Assembly (NCBI RefSeq): GCF_003289645.1
Contig: NZ_QLYX01000025.1
Coordinates: 26,160-90,159 of the forward strand
Length of the DNA stretch: 64,000 nucleotides
Direction: 5' to 3'
Source: Actinomadura craniellae
Lineage (GTDB): Bacteria > Actinomycetota > Actinomycetes > Streptosporangiales > Streptosporangiaceae
Under the pieces are notes generated by a model. The model made no database searches. It saw only the letters and a program-made list of their open reading frames with translations, and was not told where the DNA came from. Positions 1 to 7,692 of the stretch are shown piece by piece. Positions within the stretch are counted from its first letter, which is position 1. Every line of letters begins with the position of its first letter. The position numbers and the translations under genes were made by a program.

Positions 1-1
1 C

Positions 2-574
2 GAGGCGGCGCAGTTCAACGGATACGCCGGGTTCGGCGACGCGCGGTTCAGCGGATACGCCAGGTTCGTCAAGGCGCAGTTCGACGGGAACGCCAGGTTC
101 GGCGACGCGCGATTCAAAGGGAACGCCGGGTTCGAAGCGGCACAGTTCACCGTGGGCGCCATGTTCGGCGGGGCGCGGTTCGGCAGGGACGCCAGGTTCG
201 GCGAAGCTCAGTTCAGCAGATATGCCGGGTTCGGCGGGGTGCGGTTCGGCGGTTACACCGGGTTCGTCAAGGCGCAATTCAGCGGGTACACCGGGTTCGA
301 CGGTGCACAGTTCAACGCGGACACCGAATTCGCCGGTGCGCAGTTCGGTGGATACACCGGGTTCGACGGTGCGCAGTTCAGCGGGAACGTCGGGTTCAGC
401 GAGGCGCAGTTCAACGGGAGCGCCAGGTTCGGCGAGGCACGGTTCAGGGTCGAGCCTGATTTCACCCAGGCCATGGCCAGCCATCCCGACGACAACCATG
501 TATGGCCGGACCCATGGCACGCGGAACCGGTATCTCCCGAGAACACGACCGCCCGGCTCATCCGCCACGACTGA
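2..574 (+). CDS. Pentapeptide-repeat protein, 5' end outside window
   Basis: The reading frame is open from the first bases, so only the C-terminal ~190 residues are present. Phenylalanines recur at alternating 5- and 6-residue spacing in an 11-residue unit of the form AQF-x-G-x-A-x-F-G-x. This is the variant seen in the Pentapeptide_3-type family common in actinomycetes. Such repeats fold as a right-handed quadrilateral beta-helix. The last ~45 residues are non-repetitive and acidic/proline-rich. Internal methionines exist (for example at 152), but the repeat pattern runs unbroken upstream of them, so they are not starts. The function of the family is mostly unknown; no catalytic motif is visible. 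Confidence 0.85.
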   Translation, partial: EAAQFNGYAGFGDARFSGYARFVKAQFDGNARFGDARFKGNAGFEAAQFTVGAMFGGARFGRDARFGEAQFSRYAGFGGVRFGGYTGFVKAQFSGYTGFDGAQFNADTEFAGAQFGGYTGFDGAQFSGNVGFSEAQFNGSARFGEARFRVEPDFTQAMASHPDDNHVWPDPWHAEPVSPENTTARLIRHD

Positions 575-604
575 CGGCAACACCCACGAACGTCACCCGA
601 CCCC

Positions 605-727
605 ATGGAACTGGCCGAACGAGCCGGTAGTGCCCCCTTCGAGTCCTGCCTGGACGACCCGCACTCCTACGCGCCGGTCCTCGGCCCGAAGGCCACCACC
701 AGGTTCCGCAAGCTCACCGGGCGGTAA
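605..727 (+). CDS. Possible 40-residue ORF or gene remnant
   Basis: A 40-codon frame starts with ATG 31 bases after the pentapeptide-repeat gene and ends in TAA. It has no convincing Shine-Dalgarno sequence and matches no family I recognise. It could be the decayed C-terminus of a neighbouring gene; codon third positions are GC-rich but the stretch is too short to judge. Treat as tentative. Confidence 0.2.
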   Translation: MELAERAGSAPFESCLDDPHSYAPVLGPKATTRFRKLTGR

Positions 728-775
728 GGCGTCACAGGGGTGCTCCGGTCCGATGGCGGCACGCGCCGTAAGGGT

Positions 776-1480
776 TCAGCGCAGGCCGATGACCAGGTAG
801 GCCGTGACGAACCCGAGCCCGTTGGCCGCCCAGTGCAGCGCCGCGGGGGCGAGCAGGCTGCCGCTGCGGCGTCGCAGCTCGCACAGGACCGTGCCGGCGA
901 GGGTGGTGGCCGCCACCGCCGCCGCCACGGCGGCCAGCTTGCCGGGTGAACCCGCGCCGAAGGTCCGGGTGAAGAGCGGGTTGGCCGTGCTGAGGCCGGC
1001 GGCGGGCAGGAGGTGCCAGAGGCCGAAGAGCGCCGAGGACACCGCGGTCGCCCACGCCGTGCCGTGCTCGGATCGGACCAGGGCGTACAGCACGCCGCGG
1101 AAGGCCACCTCCTCCAGCAGGACGGTGCCCACGGGGATGCGCACCAGGACTTCGAAGGCCAGCCTGCCGGGGCCCGCGTCCCCGACCCGGCGGTCGAGGA
1201 AGAGGTCCCGGGTCGCGGGGAGCAGCGCGCACACCAGGTAGCAGACCGCCACCGCAACGATGAGGGGCAGCGCCCAGGCCAGCCCGCGGCGCACCGCGGC
1301 ACGGCCGAGCCCGGCCTGCTCCCAGCCCAGGCCGGCCGACCTGAGCAGGACCAGCAGCGCTCCGGTCGTGACGAGCGAGGTGAGCACGTAGGCGGCGGGC
1401 AGCAGGTGGTTGTTCAGCACGTTGGCCAATGCCAGCACGGCGACGGTCGCCACCACCGCGGCGTGCGACGCGACAGGCAT
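776..1480 (-). CDS. CPBP-family intramembrane metalloprotease
   Basis: This is a 234-residue polytopic membrane protein with the three CPBP (CAAX protease/Abi) motifs: EEVAFRG at residues 123-129, FGLWH at 152-156 and HW at 216-217. The glutamates and histidines of these motifs bind the metal in the family. Several hydrophobic segments flank the motifs. The reading frame is open up to 1603, but the ATG at 1480 has GGAGG eight bases upstream and removes a basic, non-membrane N-terminal stretch, so it is preferred. Family members process prenylated or bacteriocin-like peptides or act in self-immunity. No peptide substrate gene is apparent nearby, so the target is unknown. Confidence 0.85.
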   Translation of the reverse strand: MPVASHAAVVATVAVLALANVLNNHLLPAAYVLTSLVTTGALLVLLRSAGLGWEQAGLGRAAVRRGLAWALPLIVAVAVCYLVCALLPATRDLFLDRRVGDAGPGRLAFEVLVRIPVGTVLLEEVAFRGVLYALVRSEHGTAWATAVSSALFGLWHLLPAAGLSTANPLFTRTFGAGSPGKLAAVAAAVAATTLAGTVLCELRRRSGSLLAPAALHWAANGLGFVTAYLVIGLR

Positions 1481-1707
1481 GACCGCCTCCAAGCTCGTCG
1501 GCCGTGGAACGGGGACGGCGGCTCCTCCCTCCCACGGCGGAACCGTCGTGGACCACCGCCCTACCCGGACGCGGCGACGCCAAGGGCGGAAGATCCATGC
1601 CACGGGAGCGGACGATCTTGGATCTCGGTGAACGGGTTCGGACAGACCTCAGGCCAGCGGTCCGGTGTGCGGGCTGATCCGGACGGCACCAGTAGCCGCT
1701 GGGGAAG

Positions 1708-2778
1708 CTACGGTCGCTCCGTGACGGCGTCCGCGATCTTCCGTAGGTGGGCGAACTGGCGGGCCCGCTCGGCGTTGTCGGTCGACACGGGCGACAGGTT
1801 CAGCTGGTCCACGCCTGCCGCGGCGTAGGCCGCCACCCGCTGCTCGATGTGGTCGGGTCCCCCGACGAGTGAGATGCGCTCGATGAGCGTGTCGGGGACG
1901 GCCGCGGCCGCCGCGTCCTTGGAGCCGCCGAGGTAGCGGTCCTGGATCTCGTTCGCAGCGGTGCCGAAGCCGAGGCGGGTGACCAGCTGGTGGTAGAAGT
2001 TCTTGCCGCGGGCGCCCATTCCGCCGAGGTAGAGGGCGAGGCTGGCGCGGACCTTGGCACGGGCCGCCTCGAGTGCGTGCTCGTCGCCGCTGAGGAAGAA
2101 CTTGGCGTCCGCGATGACCCGGAGGTCGGGCAGGAGCGGGTCGCGCCTGGCACGGCCCTCCGCGAGCGGCTCGCCGAAGACCTCGCCGGCGAGCTCGGGG
2201 TGGTAGAAGATCGGCTGCCACGCCTCGAACAGTTCCGCGGCCAGGGCGATGTTCTTCGGCCCGAGGGCCGCGAGGGTCATCGGGATGTTCGGTCGTACCG
2301 GCTGGTTGATGAGCTTGAGTGACTTGCCGAGGCCGCTGCCGCCGCGCTCGGGTGTGAGCGGCACGTCGTAGTGGCGGCCGTGCAGTTCGACCTTCTCCCG
2401 GGCCCACACCTGCCGGCAGATCGCCACGACCTCCCGGGTGCGTCCGAGCGGCGCGTGGAACGGGACGCCGTGGAAGCCCTCGATGACCTGGGGGCCGCTC
2501 GACCCGATGCCGAGGGAGAACCGGCCGTCGGAGACGTGGTCGAGGCCCGCGGCCGTCATCGCGAGGAGCGCGGGCGTGCGCGAGTAGATGTTGAGGATCG
2601 AGGTGGCGAGCTCGACCCTGCTGGTCCGTGCGGCGATGTAGCCGAGGTGGCTGACGGCGTCGAAGGTGTACGCCTCGGGGACGGTGACGACGTCGAGGCC
2701 CGCGTCCTCCAGCGCCTGGAGCCCTTCGACCGACTGCTTGAAGCCGGCGGCGTACGGGATCGGCATTCCGAACTTCAT
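1708..2778 (-). CDS. LLM-class F420-dependent oxidoreductase, Rv3520c-like
   Basis: A 356-residue TIM-barrel luciferase-like protein. Its N-terminus (MKFGMPIPYA), the GRF-x-LGIGSSGP stretch near residue 85-95 and the C-terminal LVGGPDHIEQR stretch resemble the actinobacterial Rv3520c group, which uses reduced F420 rather than FMN. Family members oxidise or reduce alcohols, ketones or enoyl groups. The gene lies about 200 bp downstream of the ABC binding-protein gene on the same strand, separated from it by a GC-rich hairpin. Its position at the edge of the acyl-CoA cluster suggests a redox step on the imported substrate; this is inference from context. Confidence 0.82.
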   Translation of the reverse strand: MKFGMPIPYAAGFKQSVEGLQALEDAGLDVVTVPEAYTFDAVSHLGYIAARTSRVELATSILNIYSRTPALLAMTAAGLDHVSDGRFSLGIGSSGPQVIEGFHGVPFHAPLGRTREVVAICRQVWAREKVELHGRHYDVPLTPERGGSGLGKSLKLINQPVRPNIPMTLAALGPKNIALAAELFEAWQPIFYHPELAGEVFGEPLAEGRARRDPLLPDLRVIADAKFFLSGDEHALEAARAKVRASLALYLGGMGARGKNFYHQLVTRLGFGTAANEIQDRYLGGSKDAAAAAVPDTLIERISLVGGPDHIEQRVAAYAAAGVDQLNLSPVSTDNAERARQFAHLRKIADAVTERP

Positions 2779-2945
2779 CGGGCATCAACTTTCTGCAGAG
2801 CGGGGTCCCGTGGTGCGTCGGGTTCGCGCCGCCGGCCGGGAGGTGGGTTCGAGGCGGTCAGGTACGGCGCCTCGGCGCCGGGGCCGGGCCGGCCATGCCC
2901 GAGGCCCTCGAGCGTGGCCTGGTGGCAGGCGGGCTCGAGGGCGCC

Positions 2946-2963
2946 GGCGGCCGTCCGGCCGCC
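2946..2963 (-). terminator. GC hairpin after ABC binding-protein gene
   Basis: GGCGGCC-gtcc-GGCCGCC is a seven-pair stem with a four-base loop. It lies 17 bases past the binding-protein stop in the direction of its transcription and has no U-run, typical of actinomycete terminators. Confidence 0.5.
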
Positions 2964-2979
2964 GCCCGGGCATCGGGGC

Positions 2980-4074
2980 TTACTTGACGGCGGGGGTGCA
3001 GCTCGCCGCGGCTTTGGTGAACCGGGTGTCGATGAGGTTCGCGGAGTCGAGCGGCTTGTCGTATTCCAGTTCGCCGCGCTTGAGGGCGAACGCCTGCAGG
3101 TCGTCCGCGAACTTCTCCGTTCCGTCCATCGTGAACGTCGGGTCGAAGACGAGGAGGGCCGAATCCTTGATCGTGGATTCCTTGACCTCCTCGGCGGCCG
3201 CGAGCAGGCGCACCGAGTTGGGGTTCTGGCGGTAGTCGCCGCTGAGGTGCTGCTTGGTGACCTTGCTGAGCACCTGGATGAACTTGACGGCGACCTCGGG
3301 CCGGTCGAGGAGCGTCCGGCCGGCCATGATGGCGGTGCCGGTCACGCCCGGCGCGTAGCCCGCGATCGGGACGAGGTCGGGGTCCTTGGCGGCCTCGACT
3401 TCGAGGGGGGCGGAGATCCAGGCGGCCGAGACCGCGCCGTTCGCGAGCGCGTTCAGCGCGTCGGGGCCGACCAGTGGCGCGGAGAGCTTGACGTCTTTGA
3501 TGCCCAGACCCACCTTGCTCAGGGCGTTGTCGAGGATCAGGCCGCTCACGCCGGTGCCGCCGGTGGGGGTGCTGACGGTGGCGCCCTTGAGCTTGGAGAG
3601 GTCGGGTGAAGTGGCACTGCCGACGACGTTCTTGCGGGACCAGTAGCCGGGCACCGGGGTGCCGGCCGGGATCTGCTGCTGCTTGTCCATTGGCATGATC
3701 CAGCGGACGTTGACCCCGTCCTTCAGGGTGTTGAAGTGGGACGAGCTCAGCGAGGTCATCTGCGCGTCGAGCTGACCGCGGGCGACCAGTGGCAGCGACT
3801 CGGCGCTCGGGATCTTCTCGATCTTGACGTCGATGCCGGCGGCGCTGAACGCCCCGGTCTCGATTCCCAGCAGGAGCGGCGCGAACACGGCGAGCGGGGA
3901 GCTCATGCCGATCTTGATCGTGCCCTTGGTGTCAGCGGTCGGGCAGATCTCCGCCGCCGACTTCTTGTCCGCCCCACTGTCACCGGCCGGGGAGCCGCAG
4001 GCGGCCAGGGTGCCCGACAGCACCAGCAGTGCGGCAGCGGTGCCGGTCGCCGAACGGGCGGGAACTCGACGCAT
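2980..4074 (-). CDS. ABC transporter substrate-binding lipoprotein (NMT1/SsuA type)
   Basis: A 364-residue lipoprotein whose signal peptide ends in the lipobox LAAC (Cys26). It then has the two-lobe fold of nitrate/sulfonate/taurine/phthalate-binding proteins. Motifs such as IKIGMSSPLAVFAPL at the mature N-terminus and STPTGGTGVSGLILDNAL mid-protein are typical of this group. AGGAG lies upstream of the ATG. The matching permease and ATPase are 15 kb away (18772-20465). No other binding protein is in the window, so they probably form one importer. Both the importer operon and this gene have TGGAA-type operators upstream, which supports common control. The ligand is unknown but is probably an organic acid fed into the acyl-CoA pathway. 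Confidence 0.85.
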   Translation of the reverse strand: MRRVPARSATGTAAALLVLSGTLAACGSPAGDSGADKKSAAEICPTADTKGTIKIGMSSPLAVFAPLLLGIETGAFSAAGIDVKIEKIPSAESLPLVARGQLDAQMTSLSSSHFNTLKDGVNVRWIMPMDKQQQIPAGTPVPGYWSRKNVVGSATSPDLSKLKGATVSTPTGGTGVSGLILDNALSKVGLGIKDVKLSAPLVGPDALNALANGAVSAAWISAPLEVEAAKDPDLVPIAGYAPGVTGTAIMAGRTLLDRPEVAVKFIQVLSKVTKQHLSGDYRQNPNSVRLLAAAEEVKESTIKDSALLVFDPTFTMDGTEKFADDLQAFALKRGELEYDKPLDSANLIDTRFTKAAASCTPAVK

Positions 4075-4109
4075 CGTGGCCCATCTCCTTGCTCATCAAT
4101 CATTTCCTA

Positions 4110-4130
4110 CAATGGAAGCTTGTTCCACTG
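4110..4130. promoter_or_regulatory. IclR-type operator, divergent promoter
   Basis: TGGAA-gcttg-TTCCA (4113-4127) is a perfect 5+5 inverted repeat with a 5-bp spacer. It extends to CA-n-TGGAA and TTCCA-n-TG at the flanks. The half-sites and spacing match the TGGAA-N5-TTCCA pattern known for E. coli IclR. It sits between the divergent binding-protein and crotonase genes. Related sequences occur at 11938-11988, 20511-20531 and 29662-29696. Confidence 0.6.
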
Positions 4131-4141
4131 GATGTAACTCT

Positions 4142-4155
4142 GTGACCGTGGTCAC
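4142..4155. promoter_or_regulatory. GTGACC-gt-GGTCAC palindrome
   Basis: A perfect six-base inverted repeat with a two-base spacer, 57 bp upstream of the GTG start of the crotonase gene. It may be a second regulator site or an operator for the divergent pair. No family assignment is possible. Confidence 0.35.
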
Positions 4156-4212
4156 TGGTCTGTCAAGGCCTGTGCCGACATTCGGCCGCATTCACCCAAG
4201 AGGAGGTCACCC

Positions 4213-5028
4213 GTGAGCGACACCCACGACACCGCGCCCCCAGCCGCGACGACCGACGCCCGCGAAGCACCCGAGGTGCTCGTCGAGGACCGGGAAGGAG
4301 TGCTGGTCATCACCCTCAACCGGCCGCAGGCGAAGAACGCCATGACCCTGACCATGGCGCGGCTCATCGCGGCCGCCCTCGACCGGCTCGACGACGAACC
4401 GGCCCTGCGGCTCGCCGTGATCACCGGCGGCGGGGGCAGCTTCTGCGCGGGCATGGACCTCAAGGGCTTCCTCCGCGGCGAGCGACCGAGCATCCCGGGA
4501 CGCGGCTTCGGCGGAGTGACGGAGGCACCGCCCCGCAAGCCGCTCATCGCCGCAGTGGAGGGCTGGGCGCTGGCCGGTGGCTTCGAGCTCGTGCTCGCCT
4601 GCGACCTGGTCGTCGCGGCGTCCACGGCACGGTTCGGCATCCCCGAGGTGAAGCGCGGCCTGGTCGCCGCGGCCGGTGGCCTGCACCGCCTGCCGGACCG
4701 GCTGCCCGAGGTCGTCGCCATGGAGCTGGCGCTGACCGGCGACCCGGTGGGCGCCGAGCGGCTGCACGCCCTCGGCCTGGTCAACACGCTGACGGACGAG
4801 GGAGGAGCACTCGACGCCGCCCTCGCCCTCGCCCGGACGATCGTCGCCAACGGGCCGCTGGCGGTCGCCACGAGCAAGCAGATCATCGTCGAGTCCCGCA
4901 CCTGGCCCCGCGAGCAGCGGTTCACCCGCCAGCGGCCCTACGTCGACGAGGTGCTCGCCTCGAGCGACGCCCAGGAAGGCGCTCGCGCCTTCGCCGAGAA
5001 GCGGCCGGCCAACTGGACCGGCGGCTGA
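4213..5028 (+). CDS. Enoyl-CoA hydratase (crotonase family)
   Basis: A 271-residue crotonase-fold protein. The oxyanion-hole segment FCAGMDLKG is at 78-85. Both glutamates that act as acid/base in true hydratases are present: Glu125 in LAGGFEL and Glu145 in GIPEVKRG. It therefore probably hydrates a trans-2-enoyl-CoA, unlike the two other crotonases in this cluster. GTG start with AGGAGGT five bases upstream. A LysR gene begins 16 bp after its stop. Divergent from the ABC binding-protein gene across an IclR-type operator. Confidence 0.85.
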   Translation: MSDTHDTAPPAATTDAREAPEVLVEDREGVLVITLNRPQAKNAMTLTMARLIAAALDRLDDEPALRLAVITGGGGSFCAGMDLKGFLRGERPSIPGRGFGGVTEAPPRKPLIAAVEGWALAGGFELVLACDLVVAASTARFGIPEVKRGLVAAAGGLHRLPDRLPEVVAMELALTGDPVGAERLHALGLVNTLTDEGGALDAALALARTIVANGPLAVATSKQIIVESRTWPREQRFTRQRPYVDEVLASSDAQEGARAFAEKRPANWTGG

Positions 5029-5044
5029 GCCCTAGGCTGCTGCC

Positions 5045-5929
5045 GTGGAGCTCCACCAGCTGCGGGCCTTCCTGAGCGTCCGCGACACCGGCAGCGCGAC
5101 GGCCGCCGCCGCACGGCTCGGCGTCCGGCAGTCGACGGTGTCGGCCGCGATCCGCGCCCTGGAGCAGGAGCTCTCGGCACAGCTGTTCCACCGCGTCGGT
5201 CGCGGGATGTCACCGACGCCGGCGGGCCACGCACTGGTCGGGCCGGCCCGCCGGATCCTCCGCGACTGCGCGCAGGCCGGGGAGACCCTGGCCGCGGCCG
5301 GCCAGGGCGGCCGGCTGGAGCTCGCGGCCCTGTCGACCGTGGTCAGCGGCCCGTTCTCGGCGCTCGTCTCGGCGTGGCTCGGCGCCGCGCCGGGACGGGT
5401 GGTCCGGGTGCACGACCTCGACCGCGAGGACGCGGTGGCCGAGGTCCTGGCCGGAGGCACCGCGGAGATCGTCTGCACCCGGCTGCCCGTGCCCCCACCG
5501 GTGAACGGCGTGCTGACGGTGCTGCCGATCGGTTCGTGGGGGTGGCGGGTCGCCTTCCCCCCGCAGTCCGGAACCGTCCCGGACGGTGCGGTGACGATGC
5601 GGGAGCTGTCCGCCGTGCCGACCGTGCTCGTCGCGGCGGGCCGCGGCTCGGCCCTCGAGCGTGCCACGGCCCGGACTCCCCTGTCGGCCGCCGTGGTCGC
5701 CGACCAGCGCGAGGCCCGCACCTCGTTGATGCTGGCCGGGGTGGGCGCCACGATCGTCGGCCCTCGGCTCGCCGTGGACGCGGCGGCCGCCGGCGCGCAC
5801 GTGCGACCGCTGGACCCGCCGTTCACCCAGTCGGTCGGGCTGGTCTTCGACCCGGCCCGCCTCTCACCGGCCGCCCAGGGGTTCGTCGCGGCCGCGGGCG
5901 AGCTCGACGAGGGCGGCGCCGGCGGGTGA
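5045..5929 (+). CDS. LysR-family regulator (module 1, forward copy)
   Basis: A 294-residue protein starting with GTG, with a winged helix-turn-helix at 1-60 (QLRAFLSVRDTGS then RQSTVSAAIRALE) and a periplasmic-binding-like effector domain from ~85. It follows the crotonase by 16 bp and runs tail-to-tail into another LysR gene, overlapping its last 66 bp. A close paralogue with the same arrangement lies at 23595-24590. LysR proteins bind an inducer, often a pathway intermediate, and usually activate a divergent or adjacent operon. Confidence 0.88.
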   Translation: MELHQLRAFLSVRDTGSATAAAARLGVRQSTVSAAIRALEQELSAQLFHRVGRGMSPTPAGHALVGPARRILRDCAQAGETLAAAGQGGRLELAALSTVVSGPFSALVSAWLGAAPGRVVRVHDLDREDAVAEVLAGGTAEIVCTRLPVPPPVNGVLTVLPIGSWGWRVAFPPQSGTVPDGAVTMRELSAVPTVLVAAGRGSALERATARTPLSAAVVADQREARTSLMLAGVGATIVGPRLAVDAAAAGAHVRPLDPPFTQSVGLVFDPARLSPAAQGFVAAAGELDEGGAGG

Positions 5930-6748
5930 CAGCGCCTCCTCGCGCCAGACCAGGTGGGCGTCCCGCCACAGCGGCGGGTCGAGCGAGCGGAGCGCCGCCC
6001 AGGGCATGACGGCCCGCGCCGTGTCCCGGCCGGCGAACGTCGCGACCGTGCCGTCCCTGACCAGCTCCCACAGCATCGCCCGGTGGGCGCACTGGGCCCG
6101 GACCCGGCCCGCCATCGCCGCCACGGCCGTCGCGGCGGCGCTCGCGGGGTCGAGGTCCGCGGGAATCACCCCGAGGTCGAGGTCCGCGACCCGGGCCCGC
6201 GCGACCGGTTCCGCCAGCCCCGCGGCGAACTCCGGGCTCGCCACCAGCACGATCTCCTCGGTACCGAGGTCGCACCGGCCCCATCCCGGGTCCGGGGGCA
6301 TGACGTCGACCACGCCCAGCTCGGCCTCGCCCGAGCGCACCAGGCCGAGGGCTCCGGCCGCGGTGCTCCCGTCCCGGACGTGGACCTCGAGTCCGGGATA
6401 CCGCCCGCGAAGCGCCGCGACGAGCGGGGTCAGCGGGTGCACCGCGAGCGTGGTCGACGTCGCGACGACCAGCCGGCCGACCTCGAGAGCGGTCACCTGC
6501 CGGACCCGTTCCCTGGCGCCGTCGGCCTCGGCGATCACCTGGCGCGCCAGGCCGACCAGCCGCGCGCCGTCGGCCGTGGGCACGGCACGCCGCCCGGACC
6601 GGTCGAAGAGCCGGACGCCGAGTTCGTCCTCGAGCCGGCGCATCGCCAGGGAGAGCGACGGCTGGCTCACGAACAGCGCGTGTGCGGCCTGGGTCATGCC
6701 GCCCTCGTCGACGACCGCGACGAAGTAGCGCAGCGTCCGGAGGTCCAT
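5864..6748 (-). CDS. LysR-family regulator (module 1, reverse copy)
   Basis: A 294-residue LysR protein. The ATG at 6748 begins MDLRTLRYFVAVVDEGG, the expected family N-terminus, so the open frame upstream of it is not coding. HTH at ~18-40, effector domain from ~90. It shares strong similarity with the LysR at 24415-25353 (both keep AVHPL/AIHPL near 105 and LRSLDPP near 260). Divergent from the operon beginning at 6886, which it probably controls through the CCATAGG/AGGTCTTTGT element between them. Its 3' end overlaps the convergent LysR gene by 66 bp. Confidence 0.87.
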   Translation of the reverse strand: MDLRTLRYFVAVVDEGGMTQAAHALFVSQPSLSLAMRRLEDELGVRLFDRSGRRAVPTADGARLVGLARQVIAEADGARERVRQVTALEVGRLVVATSTTLAVHPLTPLVAALRGRYPGLEVHVRDGSTAAGALGLVRSGEAELGVVDVMPPDPGWGRCDLGTEEIVLVASPEFAAGLAEPVARARVADLDLGVIPADLDPASAAATAVAAMAGRVRAQCAHRAMLWELVRDGTVATFAGRDTARAVMPWAALRSLDPPLWRDAHLVWREEALSPAGAALVELARGRDEPLGGR

Positions 6749-6763
6749 GGCTGCCCACCCTAG

Positions 6764-6806
6764 CCATAGGGAGGACCGATGGGACCTGCGAAAAAGAGGT
6801 CTTTGT
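6764..6806. promoter_or_regulatory. Bipartite LysR element, copy 1
   Basis: CCATAGG (6764-6770) and AGGTCTTTGT (6797-6806) are separated by exactly 26 bp between the LysR start and the 6886 operon. The same two blocks with the same 26-bp spacing occur at 25391-25433 in front of the paralogous LysR. The sequence between the blocks is not conserved, so the motif is probably a binding site rather than recent duplication. Confidence 0.6.
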
Positions 6807-6885
6807 ACGTATGCCTCCCGCGGCGCGACAGTATGAACCGAGGCACCCGTACCACGCCACACGCTTGCAGAACACCGGAGCACCC

Positions 6886-7692
6886 ATGACCGAACGTCAC
6901 GTCACCGTCGAGCAGCAGGGCCGCGTCGGCCTGGTCTTCCTGGACCGCCCGGACCGGCGCAACTCCTACACCCCGCTGATGGCCCTCCAACTCCAGGAGG
7001 CGCTGGTCGACTTCGACGCCGACCCGGAGGTGTCGGTGATCGTGGTGAGCGGGCGCGGCAAGCACTTCGGCGTCGGCGCGGACCTGGACATGAACTGGCG
7101 CGACGAGAAGACCCACGGCGTCGAGACCCTGACCGAGCCGGAGAAGGCGCCGTGGAACCTGAACACGCCGATCGTCGCGGCCATCAACGGTGACGCCATC
7201 GGCGTGAGCCTCACCTGGGCGATGCAAGCCGACATCCGCGTCGTGGCCGACTCGGCCCGCCTGGCCTTCTCGTTCAACCGGGTCGGCATCATGCCCGACC
7301 GCGGCTCGACCTGGCTCCTCCCCCGGCTGGCGGGCTTCGGCGTCGCGATGGACCTACTGCTGACCGGCCGCACGATCGACGGCACCGAGTTCGAGCGCCG
7401 CGGCCTGGCGACCCACATCGCCACACCGGAGGACGTGCTCAAGGTCGCCGTCGAGCTCGCGACCGACATGGCCGAGCACTGCGCGCCGGTGTCGATGACC
7501 GCGACCAAGCGGCTCATGTACGAGTTCCTGGAGTCGACCGACCGGGTCGCGGCGTACAACCGCGAGCGCCGCACCCTGACCTGGATCCGCACCTGCGGCG
7601 AGACCCTGCGCGGCATCGCGGCCTTCAAGGAGAAGCGCGCACCCGAGTGGGGCACCACCAAGCACACCCGCATCCCGGCCGAGCTCCGATGA
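6886..7692 (+). CDS. Crotonase-family isomerase-like protein with a lone Asp
   Basis: A 268-residue crotonase-fold protein. Both hydratase glutamates are replaced (Thr110 and Phe130), while Asp138 stands four residues after the conserved glycine (VGIMPDRGS). That is the position of the acid/base Asp of PaaG and of dienoyl-CoA isomerase, so isomerisation is more likely than hydration. The ATG at 6886 has GGAG upstream and gives the standard family N-terminus. It is first in an operon of four genes joined by 4-bp ATGA overlaps. Confidence 0.8.
   Translation: MTERHVTVEQQGRVGLVFLDRPDRRNSYTPLMALQLQEALVDFDADPEVSVIVVSGRGKHFGVGADLDMNWRDEKTHGVETLTEPEKAPWNLNTPIVAAINGDAIGVSLTWAMQADIRVVADSARLAFSFNRVGIMPDRGSTWLLPRLAGFGVAMDLLLTGRTIDGTEFERRGLATHIATPEDVLKVAVELATDMAEHCAPVSMTATKRLMYEFLESTDRVAAYNRERRTLTWIRTCGETLRGIAAFKEKRAPEWGTTKHTRIPAELR

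Noticed and set aside
1..574. Internal ATG at 152 as the start of the pentapeptide-repeat gene
   Set aside because: The 11-residue repeat continues in frame upstream to the window edge, so the gene begins outside the window.
4121..4139. TGGATGTAAC near the binding-protein promoter, resembling half of operator O1
   Set aside because: Only one half-site matches and the opposite half is absent, so it is not called a TetR site.
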